Below are positions 1-12,700 of a DNA stretch of 64,000 nucleotides, one piece after another (the first letter of the stretch is position 1; the number at the start of each line of letters is the position of its first letter). The stretch is taken from positions 86,906,164 through 86,970,163 of the forward strand of contig OZ038510.1 of NCBI GenBank assembly GCA_964036315.1, written 5' to 3'. The notes under the pieces are model-generated. The model saw only the letters and a program-made list of their open reading frames with translations. It did not search any database and had not been told where the DNA came from. The translations under genes were made by a program, and so were the position numbers. Origin of the DNA: Acanthosepion esculentum. Its lineage: Eukaryota > Mollusca > Cephalopoda > Sepiida > Sepiidae.

Positions 1-429
1 GGGGGTCGTCTTCATGGGATTTTCTGGGACTGCGGGTCTTCTGCGTGGCACATTCTGGGACTGTCTCCTGGGTGTGGGGTCGTCTGCGTGGGATTTTCTG
101 GGACAGGGGGTCGTCTGCGTGGGACTTTCTGGGACAGGGGGTCGTCTGGGTGGGACTTTCTGGATCTGGGCGCCGTCTGCGTGGGTCTTTCTGGGACTGT
201 CTCCTGGGTGGGCGTTCGTCTGTTTGGGACTTCCTGGGACTGTCTACTGTGTGGGGGGTCGTCTGCGTGGGACTTTCTGGGACTGGGGGTCGTCTGGGTG
301 GGACTTTCTGGGACTGGGGTTCGTCTGCGTTCGACTTTCTGGGACTGGCTCCTGGGTGGGGGGTCGTTTGCCTGGAACTTTCTGGGACTGTCTCCTGGGT
401 GGGGGTCGTCTGTGTGGGATTTTCTGGGA

Positions 430-2130
430 CTGGGGGTCGTCTGTGTGGGACTTTCTGGGACTGGGGGTCGTCTGCGTGGGACTTTCTGGGACTGGGGGTC
501 GTCTGCGTGGGACTTTCTGGGACTGGGGGTCGTCTGCGTGGGACTTTCTGGGACTGGGGGTCGTCTGCGTTGGACTTTCTTGGACTGTCTCCTGGGTGGG
601 GGGTCGTCTGTTTGGGACTTTCTGGGACTGTCTCCTGTGAGGGGGGTCGTCTGCGTGGGACTTTCTGGGAATGGCCGTCGTCTGCGTGGGAATTTCAGGG
701 ACTGTCTCCTGTGTGGGGTGCGTCTGCGTGGGACTTTCTGGGACTGGGGGTCGTCTGCGTGGGACTTTCTGGGACTGTCTCCTGTGTGGGGGGTCTTCTG
801 CATGGGACATTCTGGGACTGGGGGTCGTCTGCGTGGGACTTTCTGGGACTGTCTCCTGGGTGGGGGGTCGTCTCCGTGGGACTTTCTGGGACTGGAGGTC
901 GTCTGCATGGGATTTTCTGGGACTATCACCTGGGTGGGGGGTCGTCTGGTTGGGACTTTCTGGGACTGGGTGTCGTCTGCGTGGGACTTTCTGGGACTGG
1001 CGGTCCTCTTCGTGGGACTTTCTGGGACTGTCTCCTTGGTGGGGGGTCTTCTGCGTGGGACTTTCTCGGACTGTCTCCTGGGTTGGGGTCGTCTGCGTGG
1101 GACTTTCTGGGACTGGGGTTCGTCTGCGTGGGACTTTCTGGGACTGTCTCCTGGGTGAGGGGTCGTCTGCGTGGGACTATCTGGGACTGTGGGTCGTCTG
1201 CGTTGGACTTTCTTGGACTGTCTCCTGGGTGGGTGCTCGTCTGCGTTGGACTTTCCGGGTCTGGGGATCGTCTGCGTGAGACTTTCTGGGACTGGGGGCC
1301 GTCTGCGTGGGACTTTCTGGGACTGGGGGTAGTCTGGGTGGGACTTTCTTGGACTGGGGTTCGTCTGCGTTCGACTTTCTGGGACTGTCTCCTGGCTAGG
1401 GTGGTCGTTTGCGTGAGACTTTCTGGGATTTGGGTTCGTCTGCGTGGGACTTTCTGGGACTGGGGGTCGTCTGTGTGGGACTTTCTGGGACTGGGGGTCG
1501 TCTGCGTGGGACTTTCTGGGACTGGAGCTCGTGTGCGTGGGACTTTCTGGGACTGGGGGTCGACTGCGTGGGACTTTCTGGGACTGGGGTTCGTCTGCGT
1601 TGGACTTTCTGGGACTGTCTCCTGGGTGGGGGGTCGTCTGTTTGGGACTTTCTGGGACTGTCTCCTGTGAGGTGGGTCGTCTGCGTGGGACTTTCTGGGA
1701 ATGGCCGTCGTCTGCGTGGGAATTTCGGGGACTGTCTCCTGTGTGGGGTGCGTCTGCGTGGGACTTTCTGGGACTGGGGGTCGTCTGCGTGGGACTTTCT
1801 GGGACTGTCTCCTGTGTGGGGGGTCTTCTGCGTGGGACCTTCTGGGACTGGGGGTCGTCTGCGTGGGACTTTCTGGGACTGTCTCCTGGGTGGGGGGTCG
1901 TCTCTGTATGACTTTCTGGGACTGGAGGTCGTCTGCATGGGATTTTCTGGGACTATCACCTGGGTGGGGGGTCGTCTGGTTGGGATTTTCTGGGACTGGA
2001 TGTCGTCTGCGTGGGACTTTCTGGGACTGGCGGTCGTTTGCGTGGGACTTTCTGGGACTGTCTCCTTGGTGGGGCGTCGTCTGCGTAGGACTTTCTCGGA
2101 CTGTCTCCTGGGTGGGGGTCGTCTGCGTGG
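430..2130 (+). repeat. Family A segmental duplication, spacing about 1,030 bp
   Basis: The unit order and private variants of about 430-1,100 recur at about 1,460-2,130. One anchor is the unusual ATGGCCGTCGTCTGCG variant near 671 and again near 1,701. The copies differ by scattered substitutions, so this duplication is older than the near-identical pair at 2,953-5,098. About 360 bp of unrelated unit order lies between the copies. Confidence 0.75.
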
Positions 2131-2952
2131 GACTTTCTCGGACTGGGGGTCGACTGCGTGGGACTTTCTCGGACTGGGGGCCGTCTGCGTGGGACTTTCT
2201 GGGACTGTCTCCTTGGTGGGGGGTCGTCTGCGTGGGACTTTCTGGGACTGTCTCCTGGGTGGGGGTCGTCTGCGTGGGACTTTCTAGGACTTGGGGTCGT
2301 CTGTGTGGGACTTTCTCCTGGGTGGGGGGTCGTCTGTGTGGGACTTTCTGGGACTGTCTCCTGGGTGGGGTTCGTTTGCGTGGTACTTTCTGGGACTGTC
2401 TCCTGGGTGGGGGTCGTCCGCATGGGACTTTCTGGGACTGGGGGTCTTCTGCGTGGCACTATCTGGGACTGTCTCCTTGGTGGGGGGTCGTCTCCGGGGG
2501 ACTTTCTGGGACTGGGTGCCGTCCGCGTGGCACTTTCTGGGACTGTCACCTAGGTGGGGGGTCGTCTGCCTGGGACATTCTGGCACTGGGGGTCGTCTGC
2601 GTGGGACATTCTGCGACTGTCTCCTGGGTGGGGGTATCGTCTGCGTGAGACTTTCTGGGAATGGGAGTCGTCTGCGTGGGACTTTCTGGGACTGTCACCT
2701 GGGTGAGGGGTCGTCTGCGTGGGACTTTCTGGGACTGTGGGACTTCTGCGTGGGACATTCTGGGACTGTCTCCTGGGTGGGTGGTCGTCTGCGTGGTACT
2801 TTCTGGGACTGTCTCCTGGGTGGGGGTCTTCTGCATGGGACTTTCTGGGACTGGGGGTCTTCTGCGTGGCACTTTCTGGGACTGTCTCCTGGGTATGGGG
2901 TCGTCTGCGTGGGATTTTCTGGGACAGGGGGTCGTCTGCGTTTGACTTTTTT

Positions 2953-5098
2953 TGACTGGGGGTCGTCTGCTTGGGACTTTCTGGAACTGTCTCCTCGTTG
3001 GGGGGTCGTCTGTTTGGGACTTTCTAGGTCTGTCTACTGTGTGGGGTGCGTCTGCGTGGGACTTTCTGGAACGGGGTTCGTCTGCGTGGGACATTCTGGG
3101 ACTGGGGTTCTTCTCCGTGCGACTTTCTGGGACTGTCTCCTGGGTAGGGGGGTCGTCTGCGTGGGACTTTCTGGGACTGGGGGTCGTCTGGGTGGGATTT
3201 TCTTGGACGGGGGTCGTCTGCGTTGGACTTTCTGGGACTGGAGGTCGTCTGCGTGGGATTTCTGGGACTGGGGGTCGTCTGCGTGGGATTTTCTGGAACT
3301 GTCTCCTGGGCGGGTGATCGTCTGCGTGGGACTTTCTGGGACTGTCTCCTGGGTGGGGGGTCGTCTGCATGGGACTTTCTGGGACTGGGGGTCGTCTGCG
3401 TGGGACTTTCTGGGACTGTCTCCTGACTGAGGTGTCGTCTGCGTGGGACTTTCGGGGACTGGTGTCGTCTGCCAGGGACTTTCTGGGACTTTCTTCTTGG
3501 TGGGGGGTCGTCTGCGTGGGACTTTCTTGGACTAGGGGTCGTCTGCGTGGGACTTGATGGGACTGTCTCCTGGGTGGGGGTTGTCTGCGTGGGACTTTCC
3601 GGGAGAGGGGGTCGTCTGCGTGGGACTTTCTGGGAGTGGGGGTCGTCTGCGTTGGACTTTTTAGGACTGTCTCCTGGGTGTGGTGTCGTCTGCGTGGGAC
3701 TGGGGTTCATCTGCGTGGGACTTTCTGGGACTGTCAGCTGGGTAGGGGGGTCGTCTGCGTGGGACTTTCTGGGACTGTCTACTGTGTGGGGGGGGGGCGT
3801 CTGCCTGAGACTTTCTTGGACTGGGTGTCGTCTACGTGGGACTTTCTGAGACTGGGGTTCGTCTGCGTGCGACTTTCTGGGACTGTCTCCTGGGTAGGGG
3901 GGTTGTCTGCGTGGGACTTTCTGGGACTGTCTCCTGGGTGGGGTGTCGTCTTCGTGGTACTTTCTGGGACTGTCTCCTGGGTGGGGGGTCGTCTGCGTGG
4001 GACTTTCTGGGACTGGGGGTCGTCTGCGTGGGACTTTCTGGAACTGTCTCCTCGTTGGGGGGTCGTCTGTTTGGGACTTTCTAGGTCTGTCTACTGTGTG
4101 GGGTGCGTCTGCGTGGGACTTTCTGGAACGGGGTTCGTCTGCGTGGGACATTCTGGGACTGGGGTTCTTCTCCGTGCGACTTTCTGGGACTGTCTCCTGG
4201 GTAGGGGGGTCGTCTGCGTGGGACTTTCTGGGACTGGGGGTCGTCTGGGTGGGATTTTCTTGGACGGGGGTCGTCTGCGTTGGACTTTCTGGGACTGGAG
4301 GTCGTCTGCGTGGGATTTCTGGGACTGGGGGTCGTCTGCGTGGGATTTTCTGGAACTGTCTCCTGGGCGGGTGATCGTCTGCGTGGGACTTTCTGGGACT
4401 GTCTCCTGGGTGGGGGGTCGTCTGCATGGGACTTTCTGGGACTGGGGGTCGTCTGCGTGGGACTTTCTGGGACTGTCTCCTGAGTGAGGTGTCGTCTGCG
4501 TGGGACTTTCGGGGACTGGTGTCGTCTGCCAGGGACTTTCTGGGACTTTCTTCTTGGTGGGGGGTCGTCTGCGTGGGACTTTCTTGGACTAGGGGTCGTC
4601 TGCGTGGGACTTGATGGGACTGTCTCCTGGGTGGGGGTTGTCTGCGTGGGACTTTCCGGGAGAGGGGGTCGTCTGCGTGGGACTTTCTGGGAGTGGGGGT
4701 CGTCTGCGTTGGACTTTTTAGGACTGTCTCCTGGGTGTGGTGTCGTCTGCGTGGGACTGGGTTTCATCTGCGTGGGACTTTCTGGGACTGTCAGCTGGGT
4801 AGGGGGGTCGTCTGCGTGGGACTTTCTGGGACTGTCTACTGTGTGGGGGGGGGGCGTCTGCCTGAGACTTTCTTGGACTGGGTGTCGTCTACGTGGGACT
4901 TTCTGAGACTGGGGTTCGTCTGCGTGCGACTTTCTGGGACTGTCTCCTGGGTAGGGGGGTTGTCTGCGTTGGACTTTCTGGGACTTGGGTTCGTCTGCGT
5001 GGGACTTTCTGGGACTGTCTCCTGGGTGGGGTGTCGTCTTCGTGGTACTTTCTGGGACTGTCTCCTGGGTGGGGGGTCGTCTGCGTGGGACTTTCTGG
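2953..5098 (+). repeat. Family A tandem duplication, period 1,057 bp
   Basis: Copy 1 (about 2,953-4,009) and copy 2 (about 4,010-5,098) share a long run of rare unit variants in the same order, with very few differences. Anchors include the GGAACTGTCTCCTCGTTGG variant near 2,983 and 4,040 and the GGGACTTTCC variant at 3,591 and 4,648. Copy 2 has one extra short unit near 4,980-5,010. The near identity suggests recent unequal exchange or replication slippage over about 30 units. Confidence 0.85.
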
Positions 5099-6560
5099 GA
5101 CTGGGGGTCGTCTGCGTGGGACTTTCTGGGACTGGGTTTCGTCTGCGTGGGACTTTCTGGGACTGTCTCCTGGGTGGGGGGTCATCTGTTTGGGACTTTC
5201 TGGGACTGTCTCCTTTGTGGGGGGTCGTCTGCGTGGGACTTTCTGGGACTGGGTGTCGTCTGCGTGGGACTTTCTGGGACTGGGTGTCGTCTGCGTGGGA
5301 CTTTCTGGGACTGTCTCCTGGGTGGGGGGTCATCTCAGTGGGACTTTCTGGGGCTGGGGGTCGTCTCCGTGGGACTTTCTGTAACTGTCACCAGGGTGGG
5401 GCGTCGTCTGCGTGGGAATTTCTGGGACTGTGGGATGTCTGCGTGGGATATTCTGGGACTGTCTCTTGGGTGGGGGGTCGTGTTCTTTGGACTTTTTCGG
5501 ACTGGAGGTCGCCTTCGTGGGACTTTCTGGGACTGGGGGTCGTCTGCGTGGGTACTTTCTAGGACTGGGGGTCTTCCGCGTGGCACTTTCTGGGACTGAC
5601 TCCTGGGTGGGGGTCGTCTGCGTGGGACTTTCTGGGACTGTCTCCTGGGTGGGGGTCTTCTGCATGGGATTTTCTTGGACTGGGGGTCTTCTGCCTGGCA
5701 CTTTCTGGGACTGTCTCCTGGGTGTGGGGTCGTCTGCGTGGGATTTTCTGGGACAGGGGGTCGTCTGCGTTGGACTTTTTTGGACTGGGGTCGTCTGCGT
5801 GGGACTTTCTGGAACTGGGCGTCGTCTGCGTCGGACTCTCTGGGACTGTCTCCTGGGTCGGGGGTCGTCTGTTTGGGACTTTCTAGGTCTGTCTACTGTG
5901 TGGGGTGTGTCTGCGTGGGACTTTCTGGGACTGGGGGTGGTCTGCGTGGGACTTTCTGGGACTGGGTTTCGTCTGCCTGCGACTTTCTGGGACTGTCTCC
6001 AGGGTAGGGGGGTCGTCTGCGTGGGACTTTCTGGGACTGCGGGTGGTCTGCGTGGGATTTTCTTGGACGGGGGTCGTCTGCGTGGGACTTCCTGGGACTG
6101 GAGGTTGTCTGCGTGGGACTTTCTGGGACTGGGGGTCGTCTGCGTGGGACTTTCTGGGACTGTCTCCTGGGTGGGGGGTCGTCTGCGTGGGACTTTCTGG
6201 GACTGGGGGTCGTCTGCGTGGGACTTTCTGGGACTGTCTTGTGAGTGAGGGGTCGTCTGCGTGGGACATTCGGGGACTGGGGATCGTCTGCCAGGGACTT
6301 TCTGGGACTGTCTCCTTGGTGGGGGTTCGTCTGCGTGGGATTTTCTTGGACTGGGGGTCGTTTGCGTGGGACTTTATGGGACTGGCTCCTGGGTGGGGGT
6401 CGTCTGAGTGGGACTTTCCCGGAGAGGGGGTCGTCTGCGTGGGACTGTCTGGGAGTGGGGTTCGTCTGCGTTGGACTTTCTAGGACTGTCTCCTGGGTGT
6501 GGTGTCGTCTGCGTGGGACTTTCTGGGACTGGGGTTCGTCTGCGTGGGACTTTCTGGGAC

Positions 6561-7660
6561 TGTCTCCTGTGTGGCGGGTCGTGTGCGTGGGACTTTGTCG
6601 GACTGGTGGTCGTCTGCGTGGGACTTTTTTGGACTGGGGGTCTTCTGCGTGGGACTTTCTGGGACTGGGGGTCGTCTGCGTGGGACTTTATGGAACTCGG
6701 CGTCTTCTGCGTGGGACTTTCTGGGACTGTCTCCTGGGTAGGGGGGTCGTCTGCGTGGGATTTACTGGATTCTGTCTCCTGGGTAGGGGTTTCGTCTGCG
6801 TGGGACTTTCTGGGACTTGGGTTCGTCTGCGTGGGACTTTCTGGGACTGTCTACTGTGTGGGGTGTCGTCTGCGTTGGACTTTCTGGGACTGGGGGTCGT
6901 CTGCGTGGGACGTTCTTGGACTGGCTCCTGGGTGGGGTGTCTTCTGCGTGGAACTTTCTGGGACTGTCTCCTGGGTGGGGGTCGTCTGCCTGGGACTTTA
7001 TGGGACTGGGGTTCGTCTGCTTGGGACTTTCTGGGACTGGGGGTCGTCTGCGTTGGACTTTCTGGGACTGTCTCCTGTTGTGGGGTCATCTGTTTGGGAC
7101 TTTCTGGGACTGTCTCCTGTGTGGCGGGTCGTGTGCGTGGGACTTTGTCGGACTGGTGGTCGTCTGCGTGGGACTTTTTTGGACTGGGGGTCTTCTGCGT
7201 GGGACTTTCTGGGACTGGGGGTCGTCTGCGTGGGACTTTATGGAACTCGGCGTCGTCTGCGTGGGACTTTCTGGGACTGTCTCCTGGGTAGGGGGGTCGT
7301 CTGCGTGGGATTTACTGGGACTGTCTCCTGGGTAGGGGTTTCGTCTGCGTGGGACTTTCTGGGACTTGGGTTCGTCTGCGTGGGACTTTCTGGGACTGTC
7401 TACTGTGTGGGGTGTCGTCTGCGTTGGACTTTCTGGGACTGGGGGTCGTCTGCGTGGGACGTTCTTGGACTGGCTCCTGGGTGGGGGGGTCTTCTGCGTG
7501 GAACTTTCTGGGACTGTCTCCTGGGTGGGGGTCGTCTGCCTGGGACTTTATGGGACTGGGGGTCGTCTGCTTGGGACTTTCTGGGACTGGGGGTCGTCTG
7601 CGTTGGACTTTCTGGGACTGTCTCCTGTTGTGGGGTCATCTGCTTGGGACTTTCTGGGAC
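6561..7660 (+). repeat. Family A tandem duplication, period 550 bp
   Basis: The segment beginning TGTCTCCTGTGTGGCGGGTC at 6,561 recurs at 7,111 with the same succession of short and long units. Both copies carry the CTGTTGTGGGGTCATCTG variant near their ends (about 7,074 and 7,624). A third, shortened copy begins at 9,251. Confidence 0.8.
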
Positions 7661-7710
7661 AGTCTCCTTTGTGGGGGGTCGTCTGCGGGGGACTTTCTGG
7701 GACTAGGGGT

Positions 7711-9226
7711 CGTCTACGTGGGACTTTCTGGGACTGTCTGCTGGGTGGGGGGTCGTCTGTTTGGGACTTTCTAGGTCTGTCTACTGTGTGGGGTGTGTCT
7801 GCGTGGGACTTTCTGGGACTGGGGGTCGTCTTCGTGGGACTTTCTGGGACTGGGTTTCGTCTGCCTGCGACTTTCTGGGACTGTCTCCAGGGTAGGGGGG
7901 TCGTCTGCGTGGGACTTTCTGGGACTGCGGGTGGTCTGCGTGGGATTTTCTTGGACGGGGGTCGTCTGCGTGGGACTTCCTGGGACTGGAGGTTGTCTCC
8001 GTGGGACTTTCTGGGACTGGGGGTCGTCTGCGTGGGACTTTCTGGGACTGTCTCCTGGGTGGGGGGTCGTCTGCGTGGGACTTTCTGGCACTGGGGGTCG
8101 TCTGCGTGGGACTTTCTGGGACTGTCTTGTGAGTGAGGGGTCGTCTGCGTGGGACATTCGGGGACTGGGGATCGTCTGCCAGGGACTTTCTGGGACTGTC
8201 TCCTTGGTGGGGGTTCGTCTGCGTGGGATTTTCTTGGACTGGGGGTCGTTTGCGTGGGACTTTATGGGACTGGCTCCTGGGTGGGGGTCGTCTGAGTGGG
8301 ACTTTCCCGGAGAGGGGGTCGTCTGCGTAGGACTGTCTGGGAGTGGGGTTCGTCTGCGTTGGACTTTCAAGGACTGTCTCCTGGGTGTGGTGTCGTCTGC
8401 GTGGGACTTTCTGGGACTGGGGTTCGTCTGCGTGGGACTTTCTGGGACTGTCAGCTGGGCAGGGGAGTCGTCTACGTGGGACTTTCTGGGACTGTCTGCT
8501 GGGTGGGGGGTCGTCTGTTTGGGACTTTCTAGGTCTGTCTACTGTGTGGGGTGTGTCTGCGTGGGACTTTCTGGGACTGGGGGTCGTCTTCGTGGGACTT
8601 TCTGGGACTGGGTTTCGTCTGCCTGCGACTTTCTGGGACTGTCTCCAGGGTAGGGGGGTCGTCTGCGTGGGACTTTCTGGGACTGCGGGTGGTCTGCGTG
8701 GGATTTTCTTGGACGGGGGTCGTCTGCGTGGGACTTCCTGGGACTGGAGGTTGTCTCCGTGGGACTTTCTGGGACTGGGGGTCGTCTGCGTGGGACTTTC
8801 TGGGACTGTCTCCTGGGTGGGGGGTCGTCTGCGTGGGACTTTCTGGCACTGGGGGTCGTCTGCGTGGGACTTTCTGGGACTGTCTTGTGAGTGAGGGGTC
8901 GTCTGCGTGGGACATTCGGGGACTGGGGATCGTCTGCCAGGGACTTTCTGGGACTGTCTCCTTGGTGGGGGTTCGTCTGCGTGGGATTTTCTTGGACTGG
9001 GGGTCGTTTGCGTGGGACTTTATGGGACTGGCTCCTGGGTGGGGGTCGTCTGAGTGGGACTTTCCCGGAGAGGGGGTCGTCTGCGTGGGACTGTCTGGGA
9101 GTGGGGTTCGTCTGCGTTGGACTTTCAAGGACTGTCTCCTGGGTGTGGTGTCGTCTGCGTGGGACTTTCTGGGACTGGGGTTCGTCTGCGTGGGACTTTC
9201 TGGGACTGTCAGCTGGGCAGGGGAGT
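7711..9226 (+). repeat. Family A tandem duplication, period 758 bp
   Basis: Copy 1 (7,711-8,468) and copy 2 (8,469-9,226) are almost identical unit for unit. They share a rare TCAGCTGGGCAGGGGAG cassette near their ends. Copy 1 runs directly into copy 2, which then joins the third copy of the 550-bp block at 9,251. A more diverged relative of the same block lies at about 5,850-6,500. This is a recent local amplification. Confidence 0.85.
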
Positions 9227-9250
9227 CGTCTGCGTGGGACTTTCTGGGAC

Positions 9251-9740
9251 TGTCTCCTGTGTGGCGGGTCGTGTGCGTGGGACTTTGTCGGACTGGTGGT
9301 CGTCAGCGTGGGACTTTTTTGGACTGGGGGTCTTCTGCGTGGGACTTTCTGGGACTGGGGGTCGTCTGCGTGGGACTTTATGGAATTCGGCGTCGTCTGC
9401 GTGGGACTTTCTGGGACTGTCTCCTGGGTAGGGGGGTCGTCTGCGTGGGATTTACTGGGACTGTCTCCTGGGTAGGGGTTTCGTCTGCGTGGGACTTTCT
9501 GGGACTTGGGTTCGTCTGCGTGGGACTTTCTGGGACTGTCTACTGTGTGGGGTGTCGTCTGCGTTGGACTTTCTGGGACTGGGGGTCGTCTGCGTGGGAC
9601 GTTCTTGGACTGGCTCCTGGATGGGGGGTCTTCTGCCTGGGACTTTATGGGACTGGGGGTCGTCTGCTTGGGACTTTCTGGGACTGGGGGTCGTCTGCGT
9701 TGGACTTTCTGGGACTGTCTCCTGTTGTGGGGTCATCTGT
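9251..9740 (+). repeat. Third, truncated copy of the 550-bp family A block
   Basis: This starts with the same TGTCTCCTGTGTGGCGGGTC segment as 6,561 and 7,111 and ends with the CTGTTGTGGGGTCATCTG variant near 9,722. It lacks about two units present in the other copies near the GGCTCCTGGATGGGGGG variant (around 9,610). Confidence 0.7.
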
Positions 9741-12700
9741 TTGTGACTTTCTGGGACTGTCTCCTTTGTGGGGGGTCGTCTGCGGGGGACTTTCTGGGAC
9801 TAGGGGTCGTCTGCGTTGGACTTTCTGGGACTGGGTGTCGTCTGCGTGGGACTTTCTGGGACTGTCTGCTGGGTGGGTGGTCCTCTCCGTGGGACTTTCT
9901 GGGGCTGGGGGTCGTCTGCGTGGGACTTTCTGTGACTGTCACCTGAGTGGGGGGTCGTCTGCGTGGGAATTTCTGGGACTGTGGGACGTCTGCGTGGGAT
10001 ATTGTGGGACTGTCTCTTGGGTGGGGGGTCGTATGCTTTGGACTTTGTCGGACTGGAGGTCGCCTGCGTGGGACTTTCTGGGACTGGGGGTCATCTGCGT
10101 GGGTAATTTCTGGGACTGGGTGTCGTCTGCGTGGGACTTTCTGGGACTGGGGGTCGTCTGCGTTGGACTTTCTGGGACTGTCTCCTGGGTGGGGTGTCAT
10201 CTGTTTGGGACTTTCTGGGACTGTCTCCTTTATGGGGGGTCGTCTGCGTGGGACTTTCTGCGACTGGGGTCGTCTGCGTGGGACTTTCTGGGACTGGGTG
10301 TCGTCTGCGTGGTACTTTCTGGGACTGTCTCCTGGGTGGGGGGTTGTCTCCGTGGGACTTTCTGGGGCTGGGGGTCGTCTGCTTGGGATTTTCTGTGACT
10401 GTCACCTGGGTGGGGGGTCGTCATCGTGGGAATTTCTGGGACTGTGGGAAGTCTGCGTGGGATATTCTGGGACTGTCTCTTGGGTGGGGGGTCGTGTCCT
10501 TTGGACTTTGTCGGACTGGAGGTCGCCTGCGTGGGACTTTCTGTGACTGGGGGTCGTCTCCGTGGGTACTTTCTGGGACTGGGGGTCGTCTGCGTGACAC
10601 TTTCTGGGACTGTCTTTTGGGTGGGGGGTCGTCTGCGTGGGACTTTCTGGGACTGTCTACTGTGTGGGGTGTCGTCTGCGTTGGACTTTCTGGGACTGGG
10701 GGTCGTCTGCGTGGGACTTTCTGGGACTGTCTCCTGGGTGGGGGGTCTTCTGCGTGGAACTTTCTGGGACTGTCTCCTGGGTGGGGGCTCGTCTGCGTGG
10801 GACTTTCTGGGACTGGGGGTCGTCTGCGTGGGACTTTCTGGGACTGGGGGTCGTCTGCGTTGGACTTTCTGGGACTGTCTCCTGGGTGGGGGGTCATCTG
10901 TTTGGGACTTTCTGGGACTGTCTCCTTTGTGGGGGGTCGTCTGCGTGGGACTTTCTGGGACTGGGGGTCGTCTGCGTGGGACTTTCTGAGACTGTGTGTC
11001 GTCTGGGTGGGATATTCTGGGACTGTCTCTTGGGTGGGGGGTCGTGTCCTTTGGACTTTGTCGGACTGGAGGTCGCCTGCGTGGGACTTTCTGTGACTGG
11101 GGGTCGTCTCCGTGGGTACTTTCTGGGACTGGGGGACGTCTGCGTGGCACTTTCTGGGACTGTCTTTTGGGTGGGGGGGTCTTCTGCGTGGGACTTTCTG
11201 GGTCCGGGTGTCGTCCGCGTGGGACTTTCTGGGACTGTCTCCTGGGTGTGGGTTTGTCTGCGTGGTACTTTCTGGGACTGGGGGTCGTCTGCGTGGTACT
11301 CTGTGGGTCTGGGGGTCTTCTGCGTGGGACATTCTGGGACTGTCTCCTGTGTGGCGGGTCATGAGCGTGGGACTTTGTCTGACAGGGGGTCGTCTGCGTG
11401 GGACTTTCTGGGACTGGGGGTCGTCTGCGTGGGACTTTCTGTGACTGGGGTTCGTCTGCGTGGGACTTTCTGGGACTGGGTGTCGTCTGCGTGGGACTTT
11501 CTGGGACTGTCTCCTGGGTGGGGGGGGTCGTCTGCTTGCGACTTTCTGGGAATGGGGGTCGTCTGCGTGGGACATTCTGGGACTGGAGGTCGTCTGCGTG
11601 GGACTTTCTGGGACAGGGGGTCGTCTGCGTGGGACATTCTGGGACTTGGGTTCTTCTGCGTGCGACTTTCTGGGACTGTCTCCCGGGTGGGGGTTCTTCC
11701 GCGTGGCACTTTCTGGGACAGTCTCCTGGGTGGGGGTCGTCTGAGTGGGACTTTCTTGGACTGTCTCCTAGGTGGCGGGTCGTCTGCGTGGGACTTTCTG
11801 GGACTGGGGGTCGTCTGCGTGGGATTTTCTTGGACTGTCTCCTGGGTGGGTGCTCCTCTGTTTGGGACTTTCCGGGACAGGTGGTCTTCTGCGTGGTACT
11901 TTCTGGGACTGGGGTTCGTCTGACAGGGTCATTCTGGGACTGTCTCCTGGGGGAGGGGTCGTCTCCGTGGGATTTCTTGGACTGGGGGTCGTCTGCGTGG
12001 GACTTTCTGGGACTGTCTCCTGGGTGGGGGTCGTCTACGTGGGGCTATCTGGGACTGTGGGTCGTCTGCGTGGGATTTTCTTGGACTGTCTCCTGGGTGG
12101 GTGTTCCTCTGCGTGGGACTTTCCGGGACAGGGGGTCGTCTGCGTGGGACTTTCTGGGACTGGGGTTCGTCTGCGTGGGTCTTTCTGGGACTGTCAGCTG
12201 GGTGGGGGGTCGTCTGCGTGGCATTTTCTGGGACAGGGTGTCGTCTGCGTGGGACTTTTTTGGACTGGGGGTCGTCTGCGTGGGGCTTTCTGGGACTGGG
12301 GGTCGTCTGTTTGGGACTTTCTGGAACTGGGCGTCGTCTGTGTGGGACTTTCTGGGGCTGTCTCCTGGGTGGGGGGTTATCTGTTTGGGACTTTCTGGTA
12401 CTGTCTACTGTGTGGGGGGCGTCTGCGTGGGACTTTCTGGGACTGGGGGTCGTCTGCGTGGGACTTTCTGAGACTGCGATTCGTCTGCGTGCGACTTTCT
12501 GGGACTGTCTCCTGGGTAGGGGGGTCGTCTGCGTGGGACTTTCTGGGACTTGGGTTCGTCTGCGTGGGACTTTCTGGGACTGTCTCCTGGGTGGGGTGTC
12601 GTCTGCGTGGTACTTTCTTGGACTGTCTACTGTGTGGGGTGTCGTCTGCGTTGGACTTTCTGGGACTGGGGGTCGTCTGCGTTGGACCTTCCGGGACTGG

